Assembly (NCBI GenBank): GCA_024234165.1
Contig: JACKOP010000004.1
Span: 281,001-345,000 of the forward strand
Origin: Pseudomonadales bacterium
Lineage (GTDB): Bacteria; Pseudomonadota; Gammaproteobacteria; Pseudomonadales; UBA5518
Length of the DNA stretch: 64,000 nt
Direction of reading: 5' to 3'
Shown here one piece after another: positions 52,175 to 64,000 of this stretch (the stretch's first letter is position 1; each line of letters begins with the position of its first letter). Both the position numbers and the translations under genes were made by a program. The notes under the pieces were generated by a model that was not told the DNA's origin, ran no database searches, and worked only from the letters and a program-made list of their open reading frames with translations.

Positions 52175-52980
52175 TGCACCGCGCAAATCCCGCGCATCGT
52201 CCACGCAAACGCTTCGGACAGCATTTCCTGGTCGACCGACAGGTGATCGAGCACATTGCGGGTGCGATCGCTGCGCGCGCCACGGACACGATCGTCGAGA
52301 TCGGGCCTGGCCTTGGCGCACTGACCCGTGCACTGATCGCGAGCGGCGCACGCCTGCACCTCGTCGAACTCGACCGCGACCTGGCCGCCAACTGGCAGCA
52401 GCACGCGGGTGAACGGCTTACCGTACATCCGGTCGACGCACTCGATTTCGACTTCGGGGCGCTTGCACCGACGCCGGCCGCACTGCGCATCGCTGGCAAC
52501 CTGCCATACAACATTTCGACCCCACTGCTGTTCCACCTGCTTGCACAGGGTGAATGCATCCTCGACATGCACTTCATGCTGCAACGCGAGGTGGTTGCAC
52601 GTCTGGCGGCGCAACCGGGATCGGCGGACTACGGCAGGCTCAGCGTCATGGTGCAGTACCGCTGCCGCGTGGAGCCGCTGTTCGACGTGCCGCCACGAGC
52701 TTTCGAACCACCGCCCCGCGTGATGTCAGCAGTGGTGCGCCTGCTCCCTCAACCGTTCGTGCACGGTCGCGCCAGGGATTACCGCATGCTGGAAAAGGTG
52801 GTCAGGGATGCCTTCGGCCAGCGGCGCAAGACGCTGCGCAACGCACTGTCGACGGTACTCGACGCCGAGGTCTTGCGCGCTATCGGCATCGAGCCGGCAC
52901 GACGCGCAGAGACCCTCCAGATTGCCGAGTTCGTGGCGATCGCAAACGCGGCCACAGGCGCCGTGCCGGAGCAGCACTGA
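52174..52980 (+). CDS. rsmA: 16S rRNA A1518/A1519 dimethyltransferase
   Basis: A 268-residue SAM enzyme (KsgA) that dimethylates two adenines in helix 45 of 16S rRNA. Motifs: RKRFGQHFLVDRQVIEHIAG, VEIGPGLGALTRAL, IAGNLPYNISTPLLFHLL and DAFGQRRKTLRNALS. The start shares one base with the pdxA stop (TGATG), and its own stop shares one base with apaH. Confidence 0.96.
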   Translation: MHRANPAHRPRKRFGQHFLVDRQVIEHIAGAIAARATDTIVEIGPGLGALTRALIASGARLHLVELDRDLAANWQQHAGERLTVHPVDALDFDFGALAPTPAALRIAGNLPYNISTPLLFHLLAQGECILDMHFMLQREVVARLAAQPGSADYGRLSVMVQYRCRVEPLFDVPPRAFEPPPRVMSAVVRLLPQPFVHGRARDYRMLEKVVRDAFGQRRKTLRNALSTVLDAEVLRAIGIEPARRAETLQIAEFVAIANAATGAVPEQH

Positions 52981-53786
52981 TGGCAACGTATGCAATCGGC
53001 GATGTGCAGGGATGCTTCGATCCGCTGCGTCGTCTGCTCGACACGGTGGGCTTTGATCCGTGTCAGGACCGCCTGTGGTTTGCCGGCGATCTGGTCAATC
53101 GTGGCCCGGACTCGCTCGAGGTGCTGCGCTTCGTGCGCGCGCTCGGAGAGCGGGCAGTCACCGTGCTCGGCAACCATGACCTGCATCTGCTGGCGGTTGC
53201 CGAAGGCGTGCGCAAGCCGACACGCAAGGACTCGCTGAATGCAACCCTCGAGGCGCCCGATCGCGAAACGCTGATCAACTGGATTCGCACCTGGCCGCTG
53301 GTTCATCGCGAAGCGGCGCACCCGCACGTGATGGTGCATGCGGGAATCCCGCCGCAGTGGGACATCACCGACGCATTGCGGCTCGCGCACGAGGTCGAAC
53401 TCACGTTGCGCGGTCCGGATTACAGCGGATTTTTGCATCACATGTACGGCAATTTTCCCGATGCCTGGGACGAATCCATCACGGGATTCGAGCGTCTGCG
53501 ACTGATCACGAACTACCTGACGCGCATGCGCTTCTGCTCGCCGGAGGGACGGCTGGACCTCGACAACAAGGGCGGCCCCGCCGACGCCAACCCCGGCTTT
53601 GCACCGTGGTTCACGCATGCTGCACGACGCAGCACATCGATCCCGGTCATCTTCGGTCACTGGGCTGCGCTCGAAGGCGCACCCGGGATCGCCGGTGTCC
53701 ACGCGCTCGACACCGGATGCGTGTGGGGCGGCCGGCTGCGCGCGCTATGCCTCGACGATGGCCGGTTGATCCATTGTGACTGCTGA
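52980..53786 (+). CDS. apaH: Symmetrical bis(5'-nucleosyl)-tetraphosphatase
   Basis: A 268-residue calcineurin-like phosphatase that splits Ap4A to ADP and acts on capped RNA in E. coli. Motifs: YAIGDVQGCFDPLRRLL, FAGDLVNRGPDSLEVLRF, VLGNHDLHLLAVA, HVMVHAGIPPQWD and FGHWAALEG. The ATG at 52980 shares a base with the rsmA stop. In many relatives apaG stands between rsmA and apaH; here there is no room for it. Confidence 0.95.
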   Translation: MATYAIGDVQGCFDPLRRLLDTVGFDPCQDRLWFAGDLVNRGPDSLEVLRFVRALGERAVTVLGNHDLHLLAVAEGVRKPTRKDSLNATLEAPDRETLINWIRTWPLVHREAAHPHVMVHAGIPPQWDITDALRLAHEVELTLRGPDYSGFLHHMYGNFPDAWDESITGFERLRLITNYLTRMRFCSPEGRLDLDNKGGPADANPGFAPWFTHAARRSTSIPVIFGHWAALEGAPGIAGVHALDTGCVWGGRLRALCLDDGRLIHCDC

Positions 53787-53848
53787 TCGGCGCCAGCACC
53801 GCGGAATTGGTTAGACTGCCGGCATTTCCACCCCTGCGACAGACGACT

Positions 53849-55108
53849 GTGCGCGTATTCCTTGTCGGTGGCGCCGTGCGCGATACCCTGCTCGGACTTC
53901 CGGTCACCGAACGTGACTGGGTGGTCGTCGGTGCAACCACGGAGCAGATGCTTGCACGCGGCTATCGCCAGGTGGGGCATGATTTTCCCGTGTTCCTGCA
54001 TCCACAGACCGCAGAGGAATACGCGCTCGCGCGCCGCGAACGCAAGAGCGGCCACGGATACCACGGCTTCAGCGTCGAGAGCGATGCCTCCGTGTCGCTG
54101 GAAGAAGACCTGTCGCGGCGCGACCTCAGCATCAACGCAATGGCGATGGATGCCGACGGTCGCCTGATCGATCCGTGGGGTGGCGAACGCGATCTGCATG
54201 ACCGCGTGCTGCGGCATGTGTCAGCGGCATTTTCCGAGGATCCACTGCGGGTACTGCGAGTCGCCCGCTTCATGGCTCGCTTTGCCCGTTTCGGCTTTCA
54301 CGTGCATCCACAAACGCTCGCACTGATGCGCGAGATCGTCGCCAGCGGGGAGCTAGCGCATCTGGTCGCTGAGCGCGTGTGGGTCGAGATGCGGCGGGCG
54401 CTGGCCGAACCTTCACCGCAGGAATTCGTGCGTACACTGCGTGCCTGCAATGCGCTTGCCGCAGTGCTTCCCGAGATCGACGCACTGTTCGGCGTCCCGC
54501 AGCCCGCACAGCAACATCCCGAAATCGATACCGGCGAGCACGTACTGCTCGCATTGCAGGTCGCTGCGCACCGCGGGCTGTCTGCACCCGTACGTTTCGC
54601 AGTGCTGGTGCACGATCTCGGCAAGGCGCTCACGCCCCGCGATCACTGGCCTTCGCACATCGGGCACGAACAACTCGGCGCGCCGGCAGTACGCACGCTG
54701 TGCGCACGGTTACGCGTACCGAACACCTGGCGTGAGCTCGCGGTTCTGGTATGCCTGCACCACACGCGCTGTCACCGCGCGATGCAGATGCGTGCAGCGA
54801 CACTGGTCAGGCTGCTCGAGGACCTCGATGCCCTGCGCCAGGGCGATCGATTCGAGGAGTTTCTTGCCGCATGCGACGCCGATGCGCGCGGCAGGACCGG
54901 CTTCGAGGCGCGTGACTACTCCAGTCCGCAGCGGCTGCGCCGCGCACGCGAAGCTGCACTGACGGTAAGCGCTGCACCTGCGCTGGCACGCGGCTTGCGC
55001 GGTGAGCAGATCAGGCACGACCTGCACCAACGGCGCTGCCACGCAGTGGCGCAGGCCTTGAGAGACAGTCGCAAAAGCCCTTCGAGCAGCGACATGACCG
55101 GTGCGTGA
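53849..55108 (+). CDS. cca: CCA-adding tRNA nucleotidyltransferase
   Basis: A 419-residue enzyme that builds or repairs the CCA end of tRNA. Motifs: VFLVGGAVRDTLLGLPVTER, DWVVVG, RRDLSINAMAMDADGRLIDP and EDPLRVLRVARFMARF. A C-terminal HD domain has LVHDLGKALTPRDHWPSHIG, as in E. coli Cca. I chose the GTG at 53849, where the family sequence begins; an in-frame TTG at 53807 would add 14 unconserved residues. It is convergent with folB, 52 bases apart. Confidence 0.94.
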   Translation: MRVFLVGGAVRDTLLGLPVTERDWVVVGATTEQMLARGYRQVGHDFPVFLHPQTAEEYALARRERKSGHGYHGFSVESDASVSLEEDLSRRDLSINAMAMDADGRLIDPWGGERDLHDRVLRHVSAAFSEDPLRVLRVARFMARFARFGFHVHPQTLALMREIVASGELAHLVAERVWVEMRRALAEPSPQEFVRTLRACNALAAVLPEIDALFGVPQPAQQHPEIDTGEHVLLALQVAAHRGLSAPVRFAVLVHDLGKALTPRDHWPSHIGHEQLGAPAVRTLCARLRVPNTWRELAVLVCLHHTRCHRAMQMRAATLVRLLEDLDALRQGDRFEEFLAACDADARGRTGFEARDYSSPQRLRRAREAALTVSAAPALARGLRGEQIRHDLHQRRCHAVAQALRDSRKSPSSSDMTGA

Positions 55109-55160
55109 CAGCACCTCGTAACGTATTGCGTCTCCCTTGAGCGACACCACGAGCCGCATA

Positions 55161-55562
55161 TCAGATTCCTGACGGCACATCCCGATTCCAGAATGCGGTG
55201 TGTCCGGGGAGTTCGCCACGCTCGATGATCACACCGACATCACGCACAGCCGCCACGGCACCAGGCTTGCCGATCTTCAGCCGCAGCCACGGCACGCAGA
55301 ACTCCTCGCGCAGCAGGCGCACGATCGCCTCCGCCAGCGTTTCCACCAGTCCGCAGGACTGCGCCGCCGCCAGCTCACGCACGCGTTCGGCCACCCGCTG
55401 ATAGTCGAGCGCGTCTGCTATCGCGTCGGACCGTGCTGCCCGCGCGCAATCCCAGGCCATCTCCAGATCGATCACGAGTTCCTGGCGCACGTGCCGCTCC
55501 CAGGCGTGAATCCCGATCACCGTCTCGACGCGTAGTCCGTGGATATAAACGATATCGCTCAT
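55161..55562 (-). CDS. folB: Dihydroneopterin aldolase
   Basis: A 133-residue enzyme of folate synthesis, slightly longer than E. coli FolB. Start MSDIVYIHGLRVETVIGIHA with WERHVRQELVIDLEM; the active-site region is ALDYQRVAERVRELAAA, and the end is LKIGKPGAVAAVRDVGVIIE. The gene begins 21 bases downstream of tsaD. folK, which often follows folB, is absent: cca lies convergent just beyond. Confidence 0.94.
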   Translation of the reverse strand: MSDIVYIHGLRVETVIGIHAWERHVRQELVIDLEMAWDCARAARSDAIADALDYQRVAERVRELAAAQSCGLVETLAEAIVRLLREEFCVPWLRLKIGKPGAVAAVRDVGVIIERGELPGHTAFWNRDVPSGI

Positions 55563-55583
55563 CTGGCCCCACCACTGTCCTGC

Positions 55584-56615
55584 TCAGCACACCGGCTCGA
55601 GGGTTTGCATCGGCCAGCGCGCCAGTGCGCGGACTGCCAGATCGTCGTGTTGACCCGCAAGCAAACGCTGGCAGCCGGCAAACGCGACCATCGCACCATT
55701 GTCGGTGCAGAATTCCGCGCGTGGATAGAAGACCTCCCAGCCGTGATTCACTGCCTCGGTGCGCAGCCGTTCACGCAACTCGCGGTTGGCGCTCACGCCA
55801 CCGGCCAGCACCAGCTGGTGCAGCCCGGTCGACTCCAGCGCCCGCCGGCACTTGATTGCCAGGGTGTCCACCACCGCCTGCTGGAACGATGCCGCCATGT
55901 CGGCGCGATCGCGCTGCGTCACAACTCCCGCCGCTGTCTGCAACTCACGCAGTGCGGTCGCAACCGCCGTCTTCAGCCCACTGAAGCTGAAGTCGAGGCC
56001 GGGGCGGGTGGTCATCGGTCGCGGAAACGCAAAGCGTACCGATGAACCATTCCTCGCCAGTTCGGCCAGGCGTGGGCCACCCGGATAATCGATCCCCAGC
56101 ATCTTTGCGACCTTATCAAAGGCCTCGCCGGCCGCATCATCCACCGATTCGCCGAGTATCCGGTAAGCACCAATCTGCTCGACGAGAACCAGTTGGGTAT
56201 GACCACCGGACACCAGCAGCGCCACGAACGGGAACGCCGGTCGCTGTTCCTCGAGCATCGGTGCCAACAGATGTGCCTCCATGTGATGTACCCCGATCGC
56301 CGGAACACCCCATGCGAAGGCCAACGCGCGCGCGATGCAGCCGCCGACGAGCAATGCACCGAGCAGACCCGGGCCAGCCGTGTAGGCGACCGCATCGATT
56401 TGCCGGGGATCGCACGTTGCGGCATGCAGCACGCGCTGCACGAGTGGCAGCGTGCGACGCACATGGTCTCGCGAAGCAAGTTCCGGCACCACTCCGCCAT
56501 ACTCGGCGTGCAGCGCGACCTGGCTGTGCAGTACGTGCGCGAGCAGGCCACGCTCCGAGTCGAAGACGGCGACGCCGGTTTCATCGCAGGACGTTTCGAT
56601 GCCTAGAACACGCAT
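55584..56615 (-). CDS. tsaD: tRNA threonylcarbamoyladenosine transferase TsaD
   Basis: A 343-residue ASKHA-fold protein that installs t6A37 on ANN-decoding tRNAs with TsaB/TsaE/TsaC. Motifs: MRVLGIETSCDETGVAVFD, GVHHMEAHLLAPM (iron-binding HxxxH), LVSGGHTQLVLVE, DDAAGEAFDKVAKMLG and LAGGVSANRELRERL. The start ATG is at 56615. The 170-base gap to rpsU on the other strand holds the divergent promoters. Confidence 0.96.
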   Translation of the reverse strand: MRVLGIETSCDETGVAVFDSERGLLAHVLHSQVALHAEYGGVVPELASRDHVRRTLPLVQRVLHAATCDPRQIDAVAYTAGPGLLGALLVGGCIARALAFAWGVPAIGVHHMEAHLLAPMLEEQRPAFPFVALLVSGGHTQLVLVEQIGAYRILGESVDDAAGEAFDKVAKMLGIDYPGGPRLAELARNGSSVRFAFPRPMTTRPGLDFSFSGLKTAVATALRELQTAAGVVTQRDRADMAASFQQAVVDTLAIKCRRALESTGLHQLVLAGGVSANRELRERLRTEAVNHGWEVFYPRAEFCTDNGAMVAFAGCQRLLAGQHDDLAVRALARWPMQTLEPVC

Positions 56616-56682
56616 GAAGGCGATGATACGCGCCAGCGCCCCGTGACGCGCGCCCCCGGCAATAATGCCCACCCACCGCGTT

Positions 56683-56711
56683 TTGCAATCTGCTTGCGAT
56701 GCCTTTAGAAT
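56683..56711 (+). promoter_or_regulatory. Sigma-70-type promoter for rpsU-yqeY-dnaG-rpoD
   Basis: A -35 hexamer TTGCAA (56683-56688) and a -10 hexamer TAGAAT (56706-56711) are separated by 17 bases, the optimum. The rpsU ATG is at 56786, leaving a leader of about 65-70 bases. This is the best promoter match I found in the window, in the expected place for the macromolecular synthesis operon. Confidence 0.65.
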
Positions 56712-56785
56712 TCGGCGCCCCGCACGCCGCTTTGGCAGCGTGTGGAAGCACAGCGAACTCCGAACAACCGTCCGATAGGTATCGA

Positions 56786-57001
56786 ATGCCGTCCATCAAG
56801 CTCAAAGACAATGAACCATTCGACGTGGCTCTGCGTCGTTTCAAGCGCTCCTGCGAAAAGGCCGGCGTGCTCGCCGAAGTGCGTCGCCGCGAGTTCTACG
56901 AGAAGCCGACCTGGATCCGCAAGCGCAAGGCTGCCGCTGCCGTGAAGCGCCACCTGAAGAAGGTGAGTCGCGAGGCACGCCGCCAGCAGCGTCTGTACTG
57001 A
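56786..57001 (+). CDS. rpsU: 30S ribosomal protein S21
   Basis: A 71-residue basic protein, exactly the usual length: MPSIKLKDNEPFDVALRRFK, RSCEKAGVLAEVRRREFYEK and a Lys/Arg-rich end RHLKKVSREARRQQRLY. S21 helps base-pairing of the anti-Shine-Dalgarno sequence. First gene of the rpsU-yqeY-dnaG-rpoD operon. Confidence 0.97.
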   Translation: MPSIKLKDNEPFDVALRRFKRSCEKAGVLAEVRRREFYEKPTWIRKRKAAAAVKRHLKKVSREARRQQRLY

Positions 57002-57031
57002 TCCCGCTGCTCTTGCGGGTGAGAGCGTTCA

Positions 57032-57487
57032 ATGAGTGACGACACGTTGCTGAAAACGCGTATCACCGAGGCAATGAAAGCCGCGATGCGGGCGCAAGAG
57101 AAAGCGCGCCTCGGGGCGATTCGCCTGATCCAGGCTGAAATCAAACGCGTCGAAGTCGACGAACGGATCGAAGTCGATGATGCACGCGTGCTCACGATCC
57201 TCGACCGCATGGTCAAGCAGAGGCGCGACTCCATCCAGCAGTTTCGTGCTGCCAACCGTGAGGATCTGGTCGAGATCGAGGCCGGAGAACTCGCCGTGAT
57301 CCAGGATTTCATGCCGCAGCCGCTCGACGCTGCCGAACTCGAGGCACTGATCGACGCCGCCGTGCGTGACAGCAGCGCAGCGTCAATGAAGGACATGGGG
57401 CGTGTCATGGCGATCCTGAAGCCAAAAGTCCAAGGCCGCGCCGACATGGGGCTGGTCAGCCAACGCATCAAGGCACGGCTCGGCTGA
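57032..57487 (+). CDS. yqeY: GatB/YqeY domain protein
   Basis: A 151-residue protein: MSDDTLLKTRITEAMKAAMR, RLGAIRLIQAEIKRVEVDER, DFMPQPLDAAELEALIDAAV and KPKVQGRADMGLVSQRIKA. It matches the YqeY family, whose fold equals the tail domain of GatB; a role in tRNA-dependent amidation is suspected, not proven. It stands between rpsU and dnaG in many Gammaproteobacteria and Alphaproteobacteria. Confidence 0.92.
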   Translation: MSDDTLLKTRITEAMKAAMRAQEKARLGAIRLIQAEIKRVEVDERIEVDDARVLTILDRMVKQRRDSIQQFRAANREDLVEIEAGELAVIQDFMPQPLDAAELEALIDAAVRDSSAASMKDMGRVMAILKPKVQGRADMGLVSQRIKARLG

Positions 57488-57563
57488 GCTCCGACCACCA
57501 GCGGGGCAGGCGACACGACGGTCGTTGCGCTACGATGAGCGTTCACCGTCCTCGCGAGCGCCG

Positions 57564-59360
57564 ATGTCAGGAAGAATCCCTCAGCCATTCATCGACGATC
57601 TGCTCGAGCGGGTGGATATCGTCGATGTGATCGACGCACGTATCGGTCTGCGCAAATCGGGCAGAAACTACTCTGCCCTCTGTCCGTTCCACAGTGAAAA
57701 ATCCCCGTCGTTCAGCGTCAACCCGGAACGCCAGTTCTACTATTGCTTTGGGTGCGGTGCTGGCGGCAACGCCATCGGGTTCCTGATGGAGTACGAGCGG
57801 CTCGACTTCCCTGCTGCGGTCGAAAAGCTTGCTGCACTCGCCGGAGTCGAAGTGCCGCACGAGGGTATGACCGCGCGCCCATCCACGCGCCAGATGGAGC
57901 TCGCGGCATGCATCGACGCCGCGGCAAAGTGGTTCTGCAAGCAACTGGCGGTGCATCCGCAGGCGACTGAAGCCAGGCAGTACCTCACGAAGCGCGGCCT
58001 CGGCGCCGAAACGATCACACGCTTCAGTATTGGATTCGCCCCGCCGGGCTGGGAAAACCTGCTCGGCGCGCTGGGTGCATCCGAGCCCGACCGCAAGCTG
58101 TTACTGGAAGCGGGCCTGCTGGTGACCCGCAACGACGGCAGCCCCTACGATCGCTTCCGCCACCGGATCATGTTTCCGATCCGCGACAACCGTGGACGCA
58201 CGGTTGCGTTCGGCGGACGCGTACTCGATGACGAAAAGCCGAAATACCTGAACTCACCCGAAACGGCTCTGTTTCACAAGGGCCAGGAGCTCTACGGCCT
58301 GTTCGAGGCACGGCAGGCCGTGCGTCAACTCGACAGCGTGCTCGTCGTCGAGGGGTACATGGACGTGGTGATGCTGGCGCAACACGGCATCGGTAACGTC
58401 AGCGGCACGCTGGGCACCGCGCTGACGTCCGCGCACCTGCAGCGCCTCTACCGCTACACGCCACGGGTGGTGTTCTGCTTCGATGGCGACGATGCGGGGC
58501 GACGTGCTGCGGCGCGAGCGCTCGACGCTGCGCTGGCGTTCATGCAGGACGGCCGCCAGGCCGCGTTCCTGTTCCTGCCTGAAGGAGAGGATCCGGACAG
58601 CTTGGTGCGGCGCGTGGGTGGCGAGGCGTTTCGCGATCTTGTCGCTGCGGCCACGCCACTGTCGGAATTCCTGTTCGAACACCATGCAAACGGAATCGAT
58701 CTTGCTACCATGGACGGCCGGGCAGCGCTCAGCAAGGCCGTGTTGCCTTGCATCGAACGCATACCAGGAACGGTATTCCGCGAACTGATGCGCAATGCAT
58801 TGGCACAGTGTATCGGTGTCACCACGGAACAACTTCCGCGCGCTGCAGGTACTGCAGAGAGTTCTACCCCGGTACCCGGCGAACTGCCCCCACCACGCAT
58901 TGCTCCAGCTCGACAACGCACGATGCCGCACCAATCGGCGCGGCAACAGGTGCCTGGCCTGGCACGCAACGCGATCCGGCTGCTGCTGCAGAATCCTGCG
59001 CTGATCATCCATGTTCCTGACGACGAGCGACTTGCTGCACTCGAAGAGGCCGATCTGCCGTTGTTGCGCCAGCTTGCCGCACGGTTGCGCGTATCACCAC
59101 AGCCCACTCTCGGCGTCGTGCTCGGATACTGGTACGACACGCCCGAGGGCGAACTGCTGGCACGGCTTGCGGCAGACAACCTCGTTCCAGGCGCCGATAT
59201 CGAACGGGAGTTTTGTGATCTGATGGCACACCTGCAGCAGCGCGGCACACGCCGGGATGCAACGCAACGGCTGCGCGAACTCGAGCGTATCCCGTTCGGG
59301 CAACTGAGCCCGATACAGAAGTCGCAGTACCTGGAGCTGCTCAAGGCTACCAAAAAGTGA
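57564..59360 (+). CDS. dnaG: DNA primase
   Basis: A 598-residue primase. The N-terminal zinc-binding domain has CPFHSEKSPSFSV and FYYCFGCGAGG. The catalytic TOPRIM core has LDSVLVVEGYMDVVMLAQHG and VFCFDGDDAGRRAA. A DnaB-binding helical domain forms about the last 150 residues (LRELERIPFGQLSPIQKSQY). The linker at about residues 430-475 is Pro/Ala-rich. The ATG at 57564 is used; earlier in-frame sequence is not conserved-looking. Confidence 0.96.
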   Translation: MSGRIPQPFIDDLLERVDIVDVIDARIGLRKSGRNYSALCPFHSEKSPSFSVNPERQFYYCFGCGAGGNAIGFLMEYERLDFPAAVEKLAALAGVEVPHEGMTARPSTRQMELAACIDAAAKWFCKQLAVHPQATEARQYLTKRGLGAETITRFSIGFAPPGWENLLGALGASEPDRKLLLEAGLLVTRNDGSPYDRFRHRIMFPIRDNRGRTVAFGGRVLDDEKPKYLNSPETALFHKGQELYGLFEARQAVRQLDSVLVVEGYMDVVMLAQHGIGNVSGTLGTALTSAHLQRLYRYTPRVVFCFDGDDAGRRAAARALDAALAFMQDGRQAAFLFLPEGEDPDSLVRRVGGEAFRDLVAAATPLSEFLFEHHANGIDLATMDGRAALSKAVLPCIERIPGTVFRELMRNALAQCIGVTTEQLPRAAGTAESSTPVPGELPPPRIAPARQRTMPHQSARQQVPGLARNAIRLLLQNPALIIHVPDDERLAALEEADLPLLRQLAARLRVSPQPTLGVVLGYWYDTPEGELLARLAADNLVPGADIEREFCDLMAHLQQRGTRRDATQRLRELERIPFGQLSPIQKSQYLELLKATKK

Positions 59361-59464
59361 GTCTGCAACCTCTTGCGCAATGTGCCGAGCAGCAAGTGCC
59401 CGGCGGGCAACGCGCAGTTTTTCGTTGCACAATTTTTGCGTAGAGTGCGCTGGCGATTTTTCGC

Positions 59465-59470
59465 TATAAT
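59465..59470 (+). promoter_or_regulatory. Probable -10 element for rpoD
   Basis: A perfect TATAAT lies in the 153-base dnaG-rpoD gap, 44 bases before the rpoD ATG. The sequence 17 bases upstream (agagtg) is a poor -35; a TTGCGT at 59436-59441 is too far (23 bases). An internal promoter before rpoD is known in E. coli, where it is heat-shock controlled; no clear sigma-32 motif is seen here. Confidence 0.45.
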
Positions 59471-59513
59471 GCGCGGCTATCCCCGCGTCCGTTAAATGCT
59501 TGCAGGATCTCGA

Positions 59514-61373
<1,860 letters not shown>

Positions 61374-61450
61374 AGCTGCCCGCGAGAGACAGTGGAAAAT
61401 AGAGAAACATCCGTTTGCATTGGCCGCCCCGCATGCGCGGCGCGATTCGA

Positions 61451-61527
61451 GGGCCCATAGCTCAGTTGGTCAGAGCGTCCGACTCATAATCGGCTGGTCG
61501 CAGGTTCAAGTCCTGCTGGGCCCACCA
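61451..61527 (+). tRNA. ileX: tRNA with CAT anticodon, Ile2 type
   Basis: A 77-base gene including an encoded CCA. The acceptor stem pairs gggccca with tgggccc, the D arm is gctcagttggtcagagc, the anticodon loop ctcataa holds CAT, and the T arm is gcaggttcaagtcctgc. The first anticodon-stem pair is mismatched (t/c). The body resembles E. coli ileX tRNA (actcataatcg then ggttcaagtcc), and ileX also lies just downstream of rpoD in E. coli. As tRNA-Ile2 its C34 would be changed to lysidine by TilS to read AUA; elongator tRNA-Met is the alternative. Confidence 0.85.
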
Positions 61528-61575
61528 TCTTTTACTTACCGCGACTTCATCCGTCAGCCTGCGTCGCTGCCATTC

Positions 61576-61707
61576 TGCCTACTGCCCTCACCTGCAACAG
61601 CGGGGATACTGTTCGTCCTTATCCCACACTACCATCGGCGATACGCGTTTCACTTCTGAGTTCGGGATGGATCAGGGGTGGTTCCACGTCTCTATGGTCG
61701 CCAGGCA
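61576..61707 (-). rRNA. rrf: 5S ribosomal RNA, with an unusual 3' half
   Basis: Reading the minus strand from 61707, the first about 75 bases are standard: tgcctggcgaccatagagac, gatccatcccgaactcagaa and cgccgatggtagtgtggg. After that the normal short helix IV loop and the gagagtagg...gccaggc end are not found. Instead there is a longer stem (gggata...tatccc) and a divergent tail. The 3' end is uncertain: aggcag near 61575-61580 gives about 132 bases, against the usual 115-120. It is the last gene of an rRNA operon and converges on the tRNA. Confidence 0.8.
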
Positions 61708-61711
61708 AACA

Positions 61712-61731
61712 AGTTTGCCTTGCGGCAAACT
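61712..61731. repeat. Perfect 8-bp hairpin in the 23S-5S spacer
   Basis: agtttgcc (61712-61719) and ggcaaact (61724-61731) flank the 4-base loop ttgc, 5 bases before the 5S 5' end. It may be a processing or structural element of the pre-rRNA spacer (61708-61807). No tRNA lies in that spacer. Confidence 0.7.
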
Positions 61732-61807
61732 CGGTGAAAGGTTTGGTGTTGGTCGAGTGCACAATCAATCCGTTACGCGGTCGTTGGTGCCGGTTGTTTG
61801 GGCTATA

Positions 61808-64000
<2,193 letters not shown>

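Noticed and set aside
54710..55219. Minus-strand frame under the 3' end of cca, starting near folB
   Set aside because: It begins inside folB in another frame and overlaps cca. The short stretch MRLVVSLKGDAIRYEVLS looked protein-like, but the rest is shadow sequence. FolK motifs were sought and not found.
61374..61450. Possible intrinsic terminator after rpoD
   Set aside because: A weak GC stem can be drawn near 61421-61441, but there is no T-tract and the tRNA begins right after it.

Overview
The window is GC-rich chromosomal DNA from a gammaproteobacterium. Most gene blocks follow the Pseudomonas-type order: nadD-rsfS-rlmH-mrdA-rodA-mltB-rlpA-dacA-ybeD-lipB; dusB-fis-purH-purD; a vfr-like crp facing trpC; gph-rpe-trpE; murU-amgK beside lptD-surA-pdxA-rsmA-apaH; and rpsU-yqeY-dnaG-rpoD. 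Lipoyl synthesis, Coq7 and a copper chaperone point to aerobic respiration. LptD, SurA, GmhA and PBP1b point to a Gram-negative envelope with lipopolysaccharide. Genus and species cannot be read from the sequence alone; an uncultivated lineage is possible.

Layout. 1-1.4 kb: an inactive-transglutaminase-like membrane protein (cut by the left edge) and a retropepsin-like lipoprotein, then glpK on the opposite strand. 3.0-13.5 kb: a long minus-strand run from proA down to lipB that couples NAD and proline synthesis, ribosome silencing and methylation, the elongasome pair PBP2/RodA, wall hydrolases and lipoate transfer. Between glpK and lipB lies a 68-bp tandem array built from two palindromes, and both genes place their stop codons inside it. 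13.7-23.6 kb: a kappa-GST-like isomerase, an orphan MMPL exporter, a Nudix hydrolase, a ModF-like ABC protein, a TPR lipoprotein, PBP1b, DUF2333 and a PCu(A)C copper chaperone. 23.8-38.4 kb, mostly plus strand: dsbD, aroQ-accB-accC, prmA-DUF3426-dusB-fis-purH-purD, a Ycf46-like AAA ATPase with a VOC protein, coq7, an OsmC protein and crp.

38.4-47.1 kb: the tryptophan genes on the minus strand, with gmhA between trpE and trpG, then gph, rpe, a DUF3530 gene and murU-amgK. 47.3-55.1 kb, plus strand: lptD-surA-pdxA-rsmA-apaH and cca, tightly packed. 55.2-56.6 kb: folB and tsaD on the minus strand. 56.7-61.4 kb: the macromolecular synthesis operon rpsU-yqeY-dnaG-rpoD, followed by a tRNA with CAT anticodon of Ile2 type. 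From 61.6 kb to the right edge lies the 3' part of an rRNA operon on the minus strand (5S and about 2.2 kb of 23S).

Most of the window is core genome, and I see no phage, CRISPR array, transposase or defence island. The unusual material is repetitive. One family is the REP-like array at 3 kb. A second family is a dispersed two-hairpin repeat with four copies; one copy lies in frame inside a DUF3426 protein and another supplies a hairpin between convergent genes. Other points worth checking are a 5S gene whose 3' half departs from the normal fold, several genes missing from otherwise conserved neighbourhoods (lipA, apaG, folK, plsY), and gmhA at the trpE/trpG junction.
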